Assembly (NCBI GenBank): GCA_038200435.1
Contig: JBBPXY010000036.1
Coordinates: forward strand, 1-27,175
DNA: 27,175 bases
From: JBBPXY01 sp038200435
GTDB taxonomy: Bacteria > Actinomycetota > Thermoleophilia > Solirubrobacterales > Solirubrobacteraceae
Reading direction: 5' to 3'
The notes beneath the pieces are model-generated. The model was not told the DNA's origin. It worked only from the letters and a program-made list of their open reading frames with translations, and did not search any database. Numbering within the stretch: the first letter of the stretch is position 1; each line of letters begins with the position of its first letter. Shown here one piece after another: positions 6,664 through 13,884 of the stretch. Both the position numbers and the translations under genes were made by a program.

Positions 6664-7284
6664 TCAGGCGCCCGGGATCGGGACTCGGCTGCGGATCTCG
6701 GCCAGCAGACGCACCGACAGCTCGGCCGCGCTCTCCCCCTCGCGCCGCCCGCCGCCCGCCGGCGTGAAGAACTCGACGCGGATGTGCGGCCGCTTGGGGA
6801 ACTTCGGCAGGTCGGTCGTCCCGTGCACCGCGCAACACGCGAGCTGCGCCTCCGGGACGAGGTCGGCGAGCCGGCCAAAGCCGCTGCGCGCTCGCAAAGT
6901 GCGCCCGAGCGTGCGTGTGCCCTCCGGGAAGATCCCGATACACGCGCCGGCGCGCAGCTCGCGCTCGGTGCGGTCGAGGGCGCCCGCGTCGCCGGTGCCC
7001 CGGTCGATCGGGATCTGCCCCATCCCCTCGAGCACCGGTGCGAGACCGCGCACCTTCCACAGCGAAGCCTTGGCGAGCGCGCGGATCTGGCGCCGCCCGA
7101 GCCCGGAGATGCCGATGACGACCGGATCCCAGTACGAGTCATGGTTGCCGGCCAAGAGAACGGGGCCTGAGCTCGGAAGGTGCTCGAGCCCGGTGATCTC
7201 GAGCCGTCCCCAGCCCCGTACGATCGGCACGCAGAGTCCGAGGGCTGCGCGGTAGGGGCGGGCGATCGATTCGGCGGGCGGCAT
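6664..7284 (-). CDS. 1-acyl-sn-glycerol-3-phosphate acyltransferase family (PlsC-like)
   Basis: This 206-residue acyltransferase of the PlsC/LPLAT family transfers an acyl chain to lysophosphatidate or a related acceptor at the inner membrane. Motif I is NHDSYWD (HX4D catalytic pair, residues about 47-52). Motif III is FPEGTRT. The GMGQIPIDRG segment matches the motif II region. There is no long N-terminal membrane segment, as in short actinobacterial members. The length is typical of the short forms. An ATG start at 7284 is used; the ribosome site is weak. It converges on the repeat-protein gene with a gap of three bases. The exact substrate cannot be read from the sequence. Confidence 0.88.
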   Translation of the reverse strand: MPPAESIARPYRAALGLCVPIVRGWGRLEITGLEHLPSSGPVLLAGNHDSYWDPVVIGISGLGRRQIRALAKASLWKVRGLAPVLEGMGQIPIDRGTGDAGALDRTERELRAGACIGIFPEGTRTLGRTLRARSGFGRLADLVPEAQLACCAVHGTTDLPKFPKRPHIRVEFFTPAGGGRREGESAAELSVRLLAEIRSRVPIPGA

Positions 7285-7355
7285 CCCTGAAGAGGGTAGG
7301 ACCTCCGAGCGGGGATGGCGCCTGCGCGAGTGAACGCCGGGGGGGGGGCTGGTTC

Positions 7356-8183
7356 TCAGCGCGAAGAGACCGAGTGAGCGTTCACGTCGCTGGGAACGCC
7401 CTTGACGCGGAAGAAGCGCTTGCGGCGCACCTTGAGCGTGCCTTCGTCGAGATCGGCGAGCGCCCGGTCGGTGACGAGGATCTCGTCGGCCGAGGCCTCC
7501 TCGGCCATGCGCGCGGCGATGTTCACGTCGACTCCGAGGTAGTCGCCGCCGAGCTTGCGTGGCCGGCCGACGTGCATGCCGGCCCGCATGCGCGGGTGAT
7601 AGCCCGGGGCGTCAACTTGCGCGAGCCTGTTGTTGCCGGCGACGAGCGCATCGAGCGCGTCGGAGGCTTGCGGGAACACGGCCATCATCCCGTCGCCGAG
7701 CCGCTTGACCACCCGGCCTCCGTGCTCGCGCACGGGAGGTTCGATCGCCTCGCCGACGTCGCGCAAGAGCTCGAGTGCCGCGTCGTCCCCCGCTTCGAGA
7801 GCCCAGCGCGAGAACTCCACGAGATCGGTGAAGACGATGGCGAGCTGCTGCTCTCCGCGACCTCGGCCCTGCACCTCCGCGAAGCCCTGCCAGACCTGAA
7901 GCGCGCTCAGGCCCGCTTCGCGCAGCACCCCGGGCCGTTCGGCGGTGAGCTCTGAGAGCCGCCGGCCGAGCAACTCCGATTGGCGATCGCCGGCCGTGGA
8001 AAGAGGATCGCCGAAGCGGCTGTCGCCCGGAAGCAGCTCGCGCGCCAGCTTGGTCGCGAGCACGAGCCGCGGATGGCGATCGAGGCGTGCGGCGGCCGCC
8101 TTGGCTCGCGCGCCCGTGCGGCGCATGCGGCCGGCCGGAGGCTCGCTGCGAGCCTCGTCGGTCATGGCGGGGGTGTCCGTCAT
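7356..8183 (-). CDS. Class III adenylate/guanylate cyclase
   Basis: In this 275-residue protein, the C-terminal half is a class III nucleotide cyclase domain. The metal-binding aspartates are D120 in AIVFTDLVEFSRW and D164 in VVKRLGDGMMAVF. GMHVGRPRKLGGDYLGVDVNIAARM carries the Asn/Arg region that positions the ribose and phosphates. The N-terminal 110 residues are Arg/Ala-rich with no recognised sensor domain; there is no membrane helix, so it is probably soluble. The product would be cAMP or cGMP; cAMP is more usual. The gene begins 27 nt after the YceH gene on the same strand and may be co-transcribed. ATG at 8183 is used; ATG at 8165 is an alternative. Confidence 0.88.
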   Translation of the reverse strand: MTDTPAMTDEARSEPPAGRMRRTGARAKAAAARLDRHPRLVLATKLARELLPGDSRFGDPLSTAGDRQSELLGRRLSELTAERPGVLREAGLSALQVWQGFAEVQGRGRGEQQLAIVFTDLVEFSRWALEAGDDAALELLRDVGEAIEPPVREHGGRVVKRLGDGMMAVFPQASDALDALVAGNNRLAQVDAPGYHPRMRAGMHVGRPRKLGGDYLGVDVNIAARMAEEASADEILVTDRALADLDEGTLKVRRKRFFRVKGVPSDVNAHSVSSR

Positions 8184-8210
8184 CGGATCGCAAGCCTAGG
8201 GCCTGCGCGA

Positions 8211-8840
8211 TCAGCCGTCGCGAAGGCGCTCAAGCTCGGCGCGGACCGACGAGAGCTCCCGCTCGAGTCCGTCCACCCGCGCCACAAGGCCGGCCACGGG
8301 ATCGCTCGCGGGTTCGGGGCCGGCTTCGCCGAGACCGGCGTCACTGCCGCTGTCTGCTTCCTCGCTGAGCAGCTGTAGGTAGCGCGCCTCCTTCTGGCCG
8401 GGCCGGCGATCGAGCCGGCGCACGAGCTCGCGCGAGGCGAGCCGGGCGAGCGTCGCCTCCACCGAGGCCAGCCCGTCGAAACGCTCGAGGCGCTCGGCGC
8501 GCGGCGAGAGCTCCCCCGGCGTCTGGGCTCCGCGCAGCATCAAGACCGCGAGCAGCGCGAGCTCGCCACGGTCGAGACTGAGCGTCTCGTCGAGCAGGTG
8601 GCGGTACTTGATCGTCCGGCTGCCGGCGCCGCTGGCCAGCCTGACCCAGCGCCGCCGGCTGAGGTGCGACAGCGCCTCGCGGACAATCGGCTCGTCGTAG
8701 GTGACCACGGGATCGCGGTTGGTGGCCTGGTTGCACGCGAGTCGCAGCGCGATCAGGCTGAGGGGATAGGCGTCGGGAGTGGTGCGCTGCTTCTCGATGA
8801 GGCAGCCGAGCACCCTCATCTCCACGGCTGTGGGCTCCAC
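8211..8840 (-). CDS. YceH family protein (DUF480)
   Basis: This 209-residue protein matches the YceH/DUF480 family: VEMRVLGCLIEKQRTTPDAYPLSLIALRLACNQATNRDPVV at the N-terminus, and GELALLAVLMLRGAQTPGELSPRAERL in the middle. The family folds as paired winged helices, so nucleic-acid binding is possible, but the role is not established. The C-terminal segment (about 180-209) is a short coiled coil. A GTG start at 8840 fits the family's N-terminus. It lies between a small Cys/His protein (28 nt upstream) and the cyclase (27 nt downstream), in a likely operon. Confidence 0.9.
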   Translation of the reverse strand: MEPTAVEMRVLGCLIEKQRTTPDAYPLSLIALRLACNQATNRDPVVTYDEPIVREALSHLSRRRWVRLASGAGSRTIKYRHLLDETLSLDRGELALLAVLMLRGAQTPGELSPRAERLERFDGLASVEATLARLASRELVRRLDRRPGQKEARYLQLLSEEADSGSDAGLGEAGPEPASDPVAGLVARVDGLERELSSVRAELERLRDG

Positions 8841-8868
8841 GAGCCGGGAGCCTACGGCCTCGACGGGT

Positions 8869-9324
8869 CTAGGAAGCGATAGCCCGCTCGAACGGGGAGT
8901 GCTCGGTGTCGGTCAGGTGCTGGTGGGAGGGGCAGTACCCGTTGACGAACACGGGGTGGCGCTGGCAGGCGGACCCTTGCCGCGTAGTGGCCCGGCACTG
9001 CCGCGGGCCCCAGGTCGGGGGATCGAGGAACTGCGCGCGCCCGTAGAGGCTCGCGCTCGCAGCGGCGAGATTGCCCGAGACGGCGCGCCACACCCGCTCC
9101 TGGGCGCCGAGTGGGAAGAACCCACGAATGTCGCGGAACAGAGCGCGGGCCAGCGCCCCATGGTCGCCTTGCTGCGGGATGCGCTCCACGGTGCGCTCGC
9201 AGCTGCGCAGTACCTCGGCGGCGGCCGCACGTCGTTCGCCGGCGCTCGTTGAAGCGTCGATACGCGGGGCGATCTCCCGATACAAAGCGCGGCTGAAGCG
9301 GTACATATCTCCCGGTCGCTGCAC
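8869..9324 (-). CDS. Small protein with C-terminal Cys/His motif, unknown function
   Basis: No named family is certain. The product has about 151 residues. The N-terminal 100 residues are helical and Arg/Ala-rich. The C-terminus carries RQCRATTRQGSACQRHPV and NGYCPSHQH, that is C-x8-C-x11-C-x2-H. This resembles a widespread short metal-binding motif (CRAxTxxGxxC...CxxH) found in many small bacterial and phage proteins, and it probably binds zinc. GTG at 9324 or ATG at 9306 could be the start; neither has a well-placed ribosome site. It is the first of the minus-strand set with YceH and the cyclase, and lies back to back with the sigma-factor gene. Confidence 0.68.
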   Translation of the reverse strand: MQRPGDMYRFSRALYREIAPRIDASTSAGERRAAAAEVLRSCERTVERIPQQGDHGALARALFRDIRGFFPLGAQERVWRAVSGNLAAASASLYGRAQFLDPPTWGPRQCRATTRQGSACQRHPVFVNGYCPSHQHLTDTEHSPFERAIAS

Positions 9325-9571
9325 CCAAGGCGGGTGCTCTCTTGAGTGCGACCAACCGCATAAACAGCAAACGGCACGCGGAGTTGCGCCGAACCCGTCG
9401 CCAAAGACATCGATACGGCGCTATTGTGGTTTGCAGGGCGAGGCATCACCGTGCTCACGGAGCGCGTTCTGCCCCGTTCTCGTCACTTCGCGAGAGAGAC
9501 GCCGCGCGGCCCACGTGGACCGCGGATGGATCTCCGTTCGGATAGTCCTATCGCTACCGAAGGGATCCTCC
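9325..9571. promoter_or_regulatory. Divergent intergenic region upstream of the sigma-factor gene
   Basis: This 247-nt gap separates the small Cys/His protein gene from the sigma-factor gene and must hold both promoters. CCACGTGG is palindromic at about 9512-9519, and GATAG-TC-CTATC at 9541-9552 lies near the sigma-factor start. I see no clear SigB-type -35/-10 pair here, so autoregulation is not shown by the sequence. Confidence 0.35.
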
Positions 9572-10363
9572 ATGGCTGTCGCCACGCTCCGCGAGTCCGC
9601 CGAGACCGGGCCCGCTGACGAGCGCGCCCGCCGAACGCGCGACCTGCTCGAGCGCTGGCACACGGGCGGCGACCGAGCCGCACGCGAAGAGCTCATCCAG
9701 CGCTTCATGCCCCTTGCCCGCCAGCTGGCCCGCCGCTACCACCGGGGTCGCGAACCGCTCGATGACCTCGTGCAGGTGGCCAGCCTCGGTCTCATCAAGG
9801 CGGTCGATCGCTTTGACCTTCAGCGCGAGACAGCCTTCTCGAGCTACGCCGTTCCGATCATGCTCGGTGAGTTGCGTCGTCACTTCCGCGACACGGGCTG
9901 GGGGGTTCACGTACCGCGCGGCCTGCAGGAACTGGTGCTGCGGGTCGAGCGCACCACCGAGGACATGCGAGGCCGCATGGGCCGCTCTCCCAAGCCGTCG
10001 GAGCTGGCCGGCGAGCTCGGCCTCGAGCTCGAAACCGTGTTGGAGGCACTCGGGGCTGTTCACGCCGGGTCGCCCCTCTCGCTCGACGCCACGGTCTCCG
10101 ACGAACCCGACGCCGAGTCGCGCGTGGCCCACCTGGGCAGTGAGGATCCCGGTTACGACCTCGTCGAGTACCGATCGGTGATGGGCACCACGCTGGCCGC
10201 TCTGGCCGAGCGCGACCGTGCCGTGCTGAAGATGCGCTTCGTCGATGGCCTGACGCAGGCGGAGATCGCCGAGCGCGTCGGCCTCTCGCAGATGTCGATC
10301 TCGCGAATGCTCCGCCGCATCACCGAGCGGCTGCGGATGGTCGCGACCGCGAACGCGGCCTGA
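9572..10363 (+). CDS. SigB/SigF/SigG-subfamily RNA polymerase sigma factor
   Basis: This 263-residue group 3 sigma-70 factor lacks region 1.1. Region 2 (about 40-105) contains DDLVQVASLGLIKAVDRFD and FSSYAVPIMLGELRRHFRDTGW, the core-binding and -10-recognition parts typical of the SigB/SigF branch. Region 3 follows (VPRGLQEL, RSPKPSELAGELGLE). Region 4 (about 205-255) has the helix-turn-helix LTQAEIAERVGLSQMSISRMLRRI. Members direct general-stress or sporulation regulons and are usually held by an anti-sigma factor; no anti-sigma gene is seen in the window. The start at 9572 gives the usual family length, with AAGGGA just upstream; the frame is open further 5' but not coding in character. SigB-like promoters at 1938-1963 and 10390-10415 are plausible targets. 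Confidence 0.92.
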   Translation: MAVATLRESAETGPADERARRTRDLLERWHTGGDRAAREELIQRFMPLARQLARRYHRGREPLDDLVQVASLGLIKAVDRFDLQRETAFSSYAVPIMLGELRRHFRDTGWGVHVPRGLQELVLRVERTTEDMRGRMGRSPKPSELAGELGLELETVLEALGAVHAGSPLSLDATVSDEPDAESRVAHLGSEDPGYDLVEYRSVMGTTLAALAERDRAVLKMRFVDGLTQAEIAERVGLSQMSISRMLRRITERLRMVATANAA

Positions 10364-10389
10364 CCGGCGGGAGCGCTCAGGCCTTGCAC

Positions 10390-10415
10390 GATTGACGCGA
10401 ACGGCGACCGGGTAT
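10390..10415 (+). promoter_or_regulatory. SigB-type promoter
   Basis: GATTGA (10390-10395), 14 nt, GGGTAT (10410-10415). The -10 box is a perfect match to the SigB consensus, the -35 box matches 4 of 6, and the spacing is ideal. The downstream ATG is at 10425, about where transcription should start, and no ribosome site precedes it. The mRNA may therefore be leaderless or nearly so. Confidence 0.55.
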
Positions 10416-10424
10416 GTCGCGCCC

Positions 10425-10748
10425 ATGCCCGACGAATCCGCAGGCCTGCCCGACGCCGACCAGCCCGCCACGGGTTTCCCCGAACCGCCCGGAAAGGATC
10501 CTGGCGACCGGCGTGGCGATCCCACCCCGCACTCCTCGCTGAACAACCCGGTCGGGGAGCCCGACCCCACCGAGTGGCCCGATCCCTACGACACCCGGCC
10601 CGACCCAAAGGCGCCGTCCAAGGACGCGGGATCAACCGCAGAGCATCACACGCCGACGGGCGCGATCAGCACCAGCGAGCCTCACCCCTCCCAAGATCCC
10701 GAGGCCGAATACTGGGAAGGCCCCAAGCGAGACAAACTTGACGAGTAG
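10425..10748 (+). CDS. Small proline-rich acidic protein, unknown function
   Basis: This 107-residue hydrophilic protein is rich in Pro, Asp, Glu and Ser, without hydrophobic segments; it is probably unfolded. It has short motif-like segments: LNNPVGEPDPTEWPDPYDTRPDP, GAISTSEPHPSQDPEA and the C-terminal EGPKRDKLDE. I have an impression of similar small proteins in related actinobacteria but no family name. ATG 10425 is chosen because a SigB-type promoter ends ten bases upstream; an in-frame upstream start at 10392 would lie inside that promoter. It directly follows the sigma-factor gene and is likely a member of that factor's regulon. Confidence 0.68.
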   Translation: MPDESAGLPDADQPATGFPEPPGKDPGDRRGDPTPHSSLNNPVGEPDPTEWPDPYDTRPDPKAPSKDAGSTAEHHTPTGAISTSEPHPSQDPEAEYWEGPKRDKLDE

Positions 10749-10754
10749 GGCGGC

Positions 10755-11618
10755 CTAGCCGAAGAACTCGCGCGCTCGCGCGACCACAACTTCCGGCTTC
10801 TCCTCGGGCAGGAAGTGCCCGGCGCCCTCGACCCACTCGAGCTCCATGTCGTCGGTGTAGGGCTTGAACGAGTCGGTCACCCCTTGTCCGATCTGGTCGC
10901 GCGATCCGATCAGCAGTCGCGTCGGCACGGTCAGCCTGCGGCTGCGGAAATCGCCGCGGGCGAGGGGCATCAGCTCGTGCATGAGGAACGTTCGGTAGAT
11001 CTGCTGCGATGCGTGCAGGCCGTCGGGGCGACTGAGTGTTGCCTCGTAGGAGTCGAGCTCCGCGGGCGAGAACGATCCGGCGGCGCGCGCCTTCTGCAGG
11101 ATCGCGCGCGTGAAGTGTGCCCGCCCGATCGCCAGTGGCCCGAGCACGGGCGCGGCGATCACCACCTGGTACCAGAGGCGCAACATGCGCCGCGGGTCGG
11201 GCTTCTCGTCGGGCGGCCAGAGGTGGGGGATGGAGAGCGCCATGAACTTCGAGATCCGCTCGGGATGATCCAGGCACGTCATGAAACCCACGAACCCGCC
11301 CCAGTCGTGGCCGATCAGTCCGACCTGCGGCTCATCGAGCGCGTCGAGCAGGCCCACGAGATCGGACGCGAGCTCTGCTTTGCGATAACCGCCCGGAGTG
11401 CCTTCCGACCAGCCGAGCCCGCGCAGGTCGGGGCAGATGACCCGGTGGTTCTCGGAGAGGGGGCCGATCAGATCGCGCCACGAGTACCAGTGCTGGGGCC
11501 AGCCGTGCTGGAGCACGAGCGGGGGCCCCTCGCCGGCTTCGGCGTAATGCAGCTTGGCGCCGCGGACGGTCACGTAGTGGTGCTCGACGCCCGCGAGCTC
11601 GGGCATGGGGATGGTCAT
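10755..11618 (-). CDS. Alpha/beta hydrolase, epoxide hydrolase-like
   Basis: This 287-residue enzyme has the alpha/beta-hydrolase fold. The oxyanion-hole motif is QHGWPQHWYSW. The nucleophile elbow is GHDWGG with Asp105, as in epoxide hydrolases and haloalkane dehalogenases rather than Ser esterases. The catalytic His is in VEGAGHFLPEEKPE near the C-terminus. The cap domain lies between about 145 and 225. It would open epoxides, or less likely remove halogens, through an ester intermediate. No signal peptide, so cytoplasmic. The start at 11618 is family-consistent; the frame stays open far upstream only because it overlaps the glycoside hydrolase gene. That gene's stop is 20 nt upstream on the same strand, so the two may be co-transcribed. 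Confidence 0.88.
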   Translation of the reverse strand: MTIPMPELAGVEHHYVTVRGAKLHYAEAGEGPPLVLQHGWPQHWYSWRDLIGPLSENHRVICPDLRGLGWSEGTPGGYRKAELASDLVGLLDALDEPQVGLIGHDWGGFVGFMTCLDHPERISKFMALSIPHLWPPDEKPDPRRMLRLWYQVVIAAPVLGPLAIGRAHFTRAILQKARAAGSFSPAELDSYEATLSRPDGLHASQQIYRTFLMHELMPLARGDFRSRRLTVPTRLLIGSRDQIGQGVTDSFKPYTDDMELEWVEGAGHFLPEEKPEVVVARAREFFG

Positions 11619-11638
11619 CGCCCTGGAGTGTGCTGGGT

Positions 11639-13840
11639 CTAGCGCCGGCGTGCGGGCTCGACTGACAGCACGCGGGCCGAGAACGGCCTTGCGATTCGCA
11701 GCTGGAGGCCGGCCGCCAGGCTGCGGCCGCTGGCCCGCGCGACAGTGCGGCCGGTGCGCACGTCGCGCACCGCGTACGTCCGCCCGGGCGCAGTTCCACG
11801 CACCCGGATGGACTGCACCGCGGGCCCGCCAGCCTGGCGGAACGCGAACAGGTATCCCTTCCCGCCTCGCCAGGGTTGGAACGCGGCCCACGAACGGCCG
11901 TCGATGGGGTCGGTGCTGGTGCTCTCGGCGACCGCTCCCGCCAGGGCCGAGCGGTGGCGTTCGTACCAGCGGACCCACCAGGCGGTCTCGCGGGCCTCGG
12001 CCTTTGGGATCTTGCGCAGGTCGGTCCAGAAGGTGACGTGCCCGAGCAGCGCCATCGGCACGAGGTACCGCGCGTGGTAGCGCGCGCTCAAGGTGCCGTC
12101 GAGCAGGCCCGACCCGATGGAGGACGGGGGCAGCCAGGGGGCGGCCGACCAGATGTCGTGCAGCTGCTTGGCCGGGAACGTCGAGCCGTGGAGGTGGCCG
12201 TTGTCGAACCACGACGGGCCGAGCGCCGCTGACTCGAAGGCCCACGAGCGCTGGTCGTTGGTCTCGTCGATCTCGAAGGTCACACGCGGGTGACGGGCCT
12301 CGAAGGAGCGCACCAGCGAGACGAAGGCGTCCTCGTAGTCGAGATAGTCGTGTGGTGGGCAATCCAGCCAGGTCATGAAGTCGAACTTGAACTCCTTGAC
12401 GCCCTGCTCGCTCACGAGACGGTCGATCACGCCCGTCAGGTGGGCGCGGAAGCCGGGGTTGGTCACGTCCCACGCGCCCAGCCCCGCGTCGTCGGGAACC
12501 TGCGCGCTGACGTCGCCGGCCGGGGCGCACGCCCAATCGGGATGCGCCGCGTAGGTCCGGCTCTGGGAGTTGAACTCGAGCGGCGACATCCACAGCCCGA
12601 GCTTCATGTGGCGGTGGTGCAGGTACTCGACCCACTCCGGCTGAGGGCCGGCGTCGTCCTCGTAGGGGAAGCGCGCCTGGTCAAAGCGCCAGTCGCCCGA
12701 CTCCCCGCCCGGACCGCCCTGCCACTGGTCGTCGAGCATGAAGCTCTCGATTCCGAGCGCGCGCGCCCGGTCGACCTGCTGGCGCAGGTTGTGGTCGCTC
12801 AGGCCCGGCCCGTGGTTCCACGGGTGAAAGGAGTTGATCGCGACGCTGCGGTCGAAGTGGGGCATCACCTGCGTGGCGAAGAGCTCGGCGAAGCCGGTGG
12901 CCGCACCCTGCCGGCCGCCCGAGTACACGCCGAGATAGGCCCGCCCGAGCCGCAGGGTCCCGCCGGGTGGCAGGGTGCGTTCGCGCACCGGCACGGGGTA
13001 GACGGGATTGGCGAGCCGGTTGTAGTCGGGCGGATCGCTCATGAGCGGACCGAAGTCGAAGAGGTCGCGCGCGCTGTCGACCCCCGCGAAGGTCCGCCCG
13101 GAGCTCTCTCGCCCTACGCGGTGCATCGCGCCGCCGCGCCGCTCGGAGACGAAGTACCAGCCCGCGGCATGACCGTCGTCGAAGCGGGCCACCTCGCCCT
13201 CGGAGTCGAACTGTCCCGCGGGGTGGGAGACGTGGCGGTAGTCGTCGCGCCAGTCCGAGCCGCCGTTGTAGGCGTCGACCTCGGCCGAGACACGCTGTGG
13301 AGAGGTGAGCTCGTCCAGCGAGTACTTACCGACGCGCGCCGCCGCGGGTGTGTGGTTGACGAGGGTCGAGGAGACGGCCATCGCGGGCGCTCCCGGATGC
13401 AGGGTGAAGGTGCGCATGAGCTCGAGCCCGCTGCCGGTGAGGAGCGCGTCGTAACGGAAGACGAGCTCGACGGCGCCTTCGGTGTCCGGCCGCGCGGGGT
13501 CACGGGGCGCCCGCTCCGCGCGAACGTCTCGGAGCGACCAGCCGCTCTGCGAGGAGGTGGAGACTCCACCCAGGGCGAGCGAGAAGTCGGGCGAGCGCCT
13601 GGCCGAGAGCTCGGTCCGGCGCCGGACGTCGCGCAGCGAGACGGTGCTCACGTGCCGGGCGGAGTCGATCCGCCACCGCCGGGCGATCGCGCCGTTGGCC
13701 AGCGTCGCCGAAGATCCGTCGACCTGCGCCAGGGCACCTCCTAGGCGCGCGGAGGACGAGGGGGCGGCGCCGGCGGGCGAGGCGGCCAGCGCGCAGAGAG
13801 ACAGGGCCGCGAGAGCCACGGCGACGCTGAAACGCTCCAC
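11639..13840 (-). CDS. Secreted clan GH-D glycoside hydrolase (GH36-like, alpha-galactosidase type)
   Basis: This is a 733-residue exported enzyme. Residues 1-25 are a signal peptide (VAVALAALSLCALAASPAGA). The N-terminal 280 residues are a beta-sandwich-like region. The catalytic barrel then shows FMLDDQWQGG (D370/D371), KLGLWMSPLEFNSQSRTYAAHPDW, and VKEFKFDFMTW, where D487 is the expected nucleophile. FEIDETNDQRSW and WFDNGH follow where clan GH-D enzymes place acid/base and binding residues. A C-terminal beta domain ends the protein. Substrate is probably an alpha-linked galactoside or similar sugar; this cannot be fixed by eye. A GTG start at 13840 is used, with no clear ribosome site. 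It is followed at 20 nt by the epoxide-hydrolase-like gene and preceded at 44 nt by the lysyl-oxidase gene, so a long secretome operon is possible. Confidence 0.78.
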   Translation of the reverse strand: MERFSVAVALAALSLCALAASPAGAAPSSSARLGGALAQVDGSSATLANGAIARRWRIDSARHVSTVSLRDVRRRTELSARRSPDFSLALGGVSTSSQSGWSLRDVRAERAPRDPARPDTEGAVELVFRYDALLTGSGLELMRTFTLHPGAPAMAVSSTLVNHTPAAARVGKYSLDELTSPQRVSAEVDAYNGGSDWRDDYRHVSHPAGQFDSEGEVARFDDGHAAGWYFVSERRGGAMHRVGRESSGRTFAGVDSARDLFDFGPLMSDPPDYNRLANPVYPVPVRERTLPPGGTLRLGRAYLGVYSGGRQGAATGFAELFATQVMPHFDRSVAINSFHPWNHGPGLSDHNLRQQVDRARALGIESFMLDDQWQGGPGGESGDWRFDQARFPYEDDAGPQPEWVEYLHHRHMKLGLWMSPLEFNSQSRTYAAHPDWACAPAGDVSAQVPDDAGLGAWDVTNPGFRAHLTGVIDRLVSEQGVKEFKFDFMTWLDCPPHDYLDYEDAFVSLVRSFEARHPRVTFEIDETNDQRSWAFESAALGPSWFDNGHLHGSTFPAKQLHDIWSAAPWLPPSSIGSGLLDGTLSARYHARYLVPMALLGHVTFWTDLRKIPKAEARETAWWVRWYERHRSALAGAVAESTSTDPIDGRSWAAFQPWRGGKGYLFAFRQAGGPAVQSIRVRGTAPGRTYAVRDVRTGRTVARASGRSLAAGLQLRIARPFSARVLSVEPARRR

Positions 13841-13884
13841 AAAGCGGAGTCTACGCGGCCCTGGTGCCGCGCGCGCCGTGCCCG

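Noticed and set aside
12290..13744. 484-residue plus-strand open frame opposite the glycoside hydrolase gene
   Set aside because: It is antisense to a protein with signal peptide and catalytic motifs, has no start signal of its own, and has the composition of a GC shadow.
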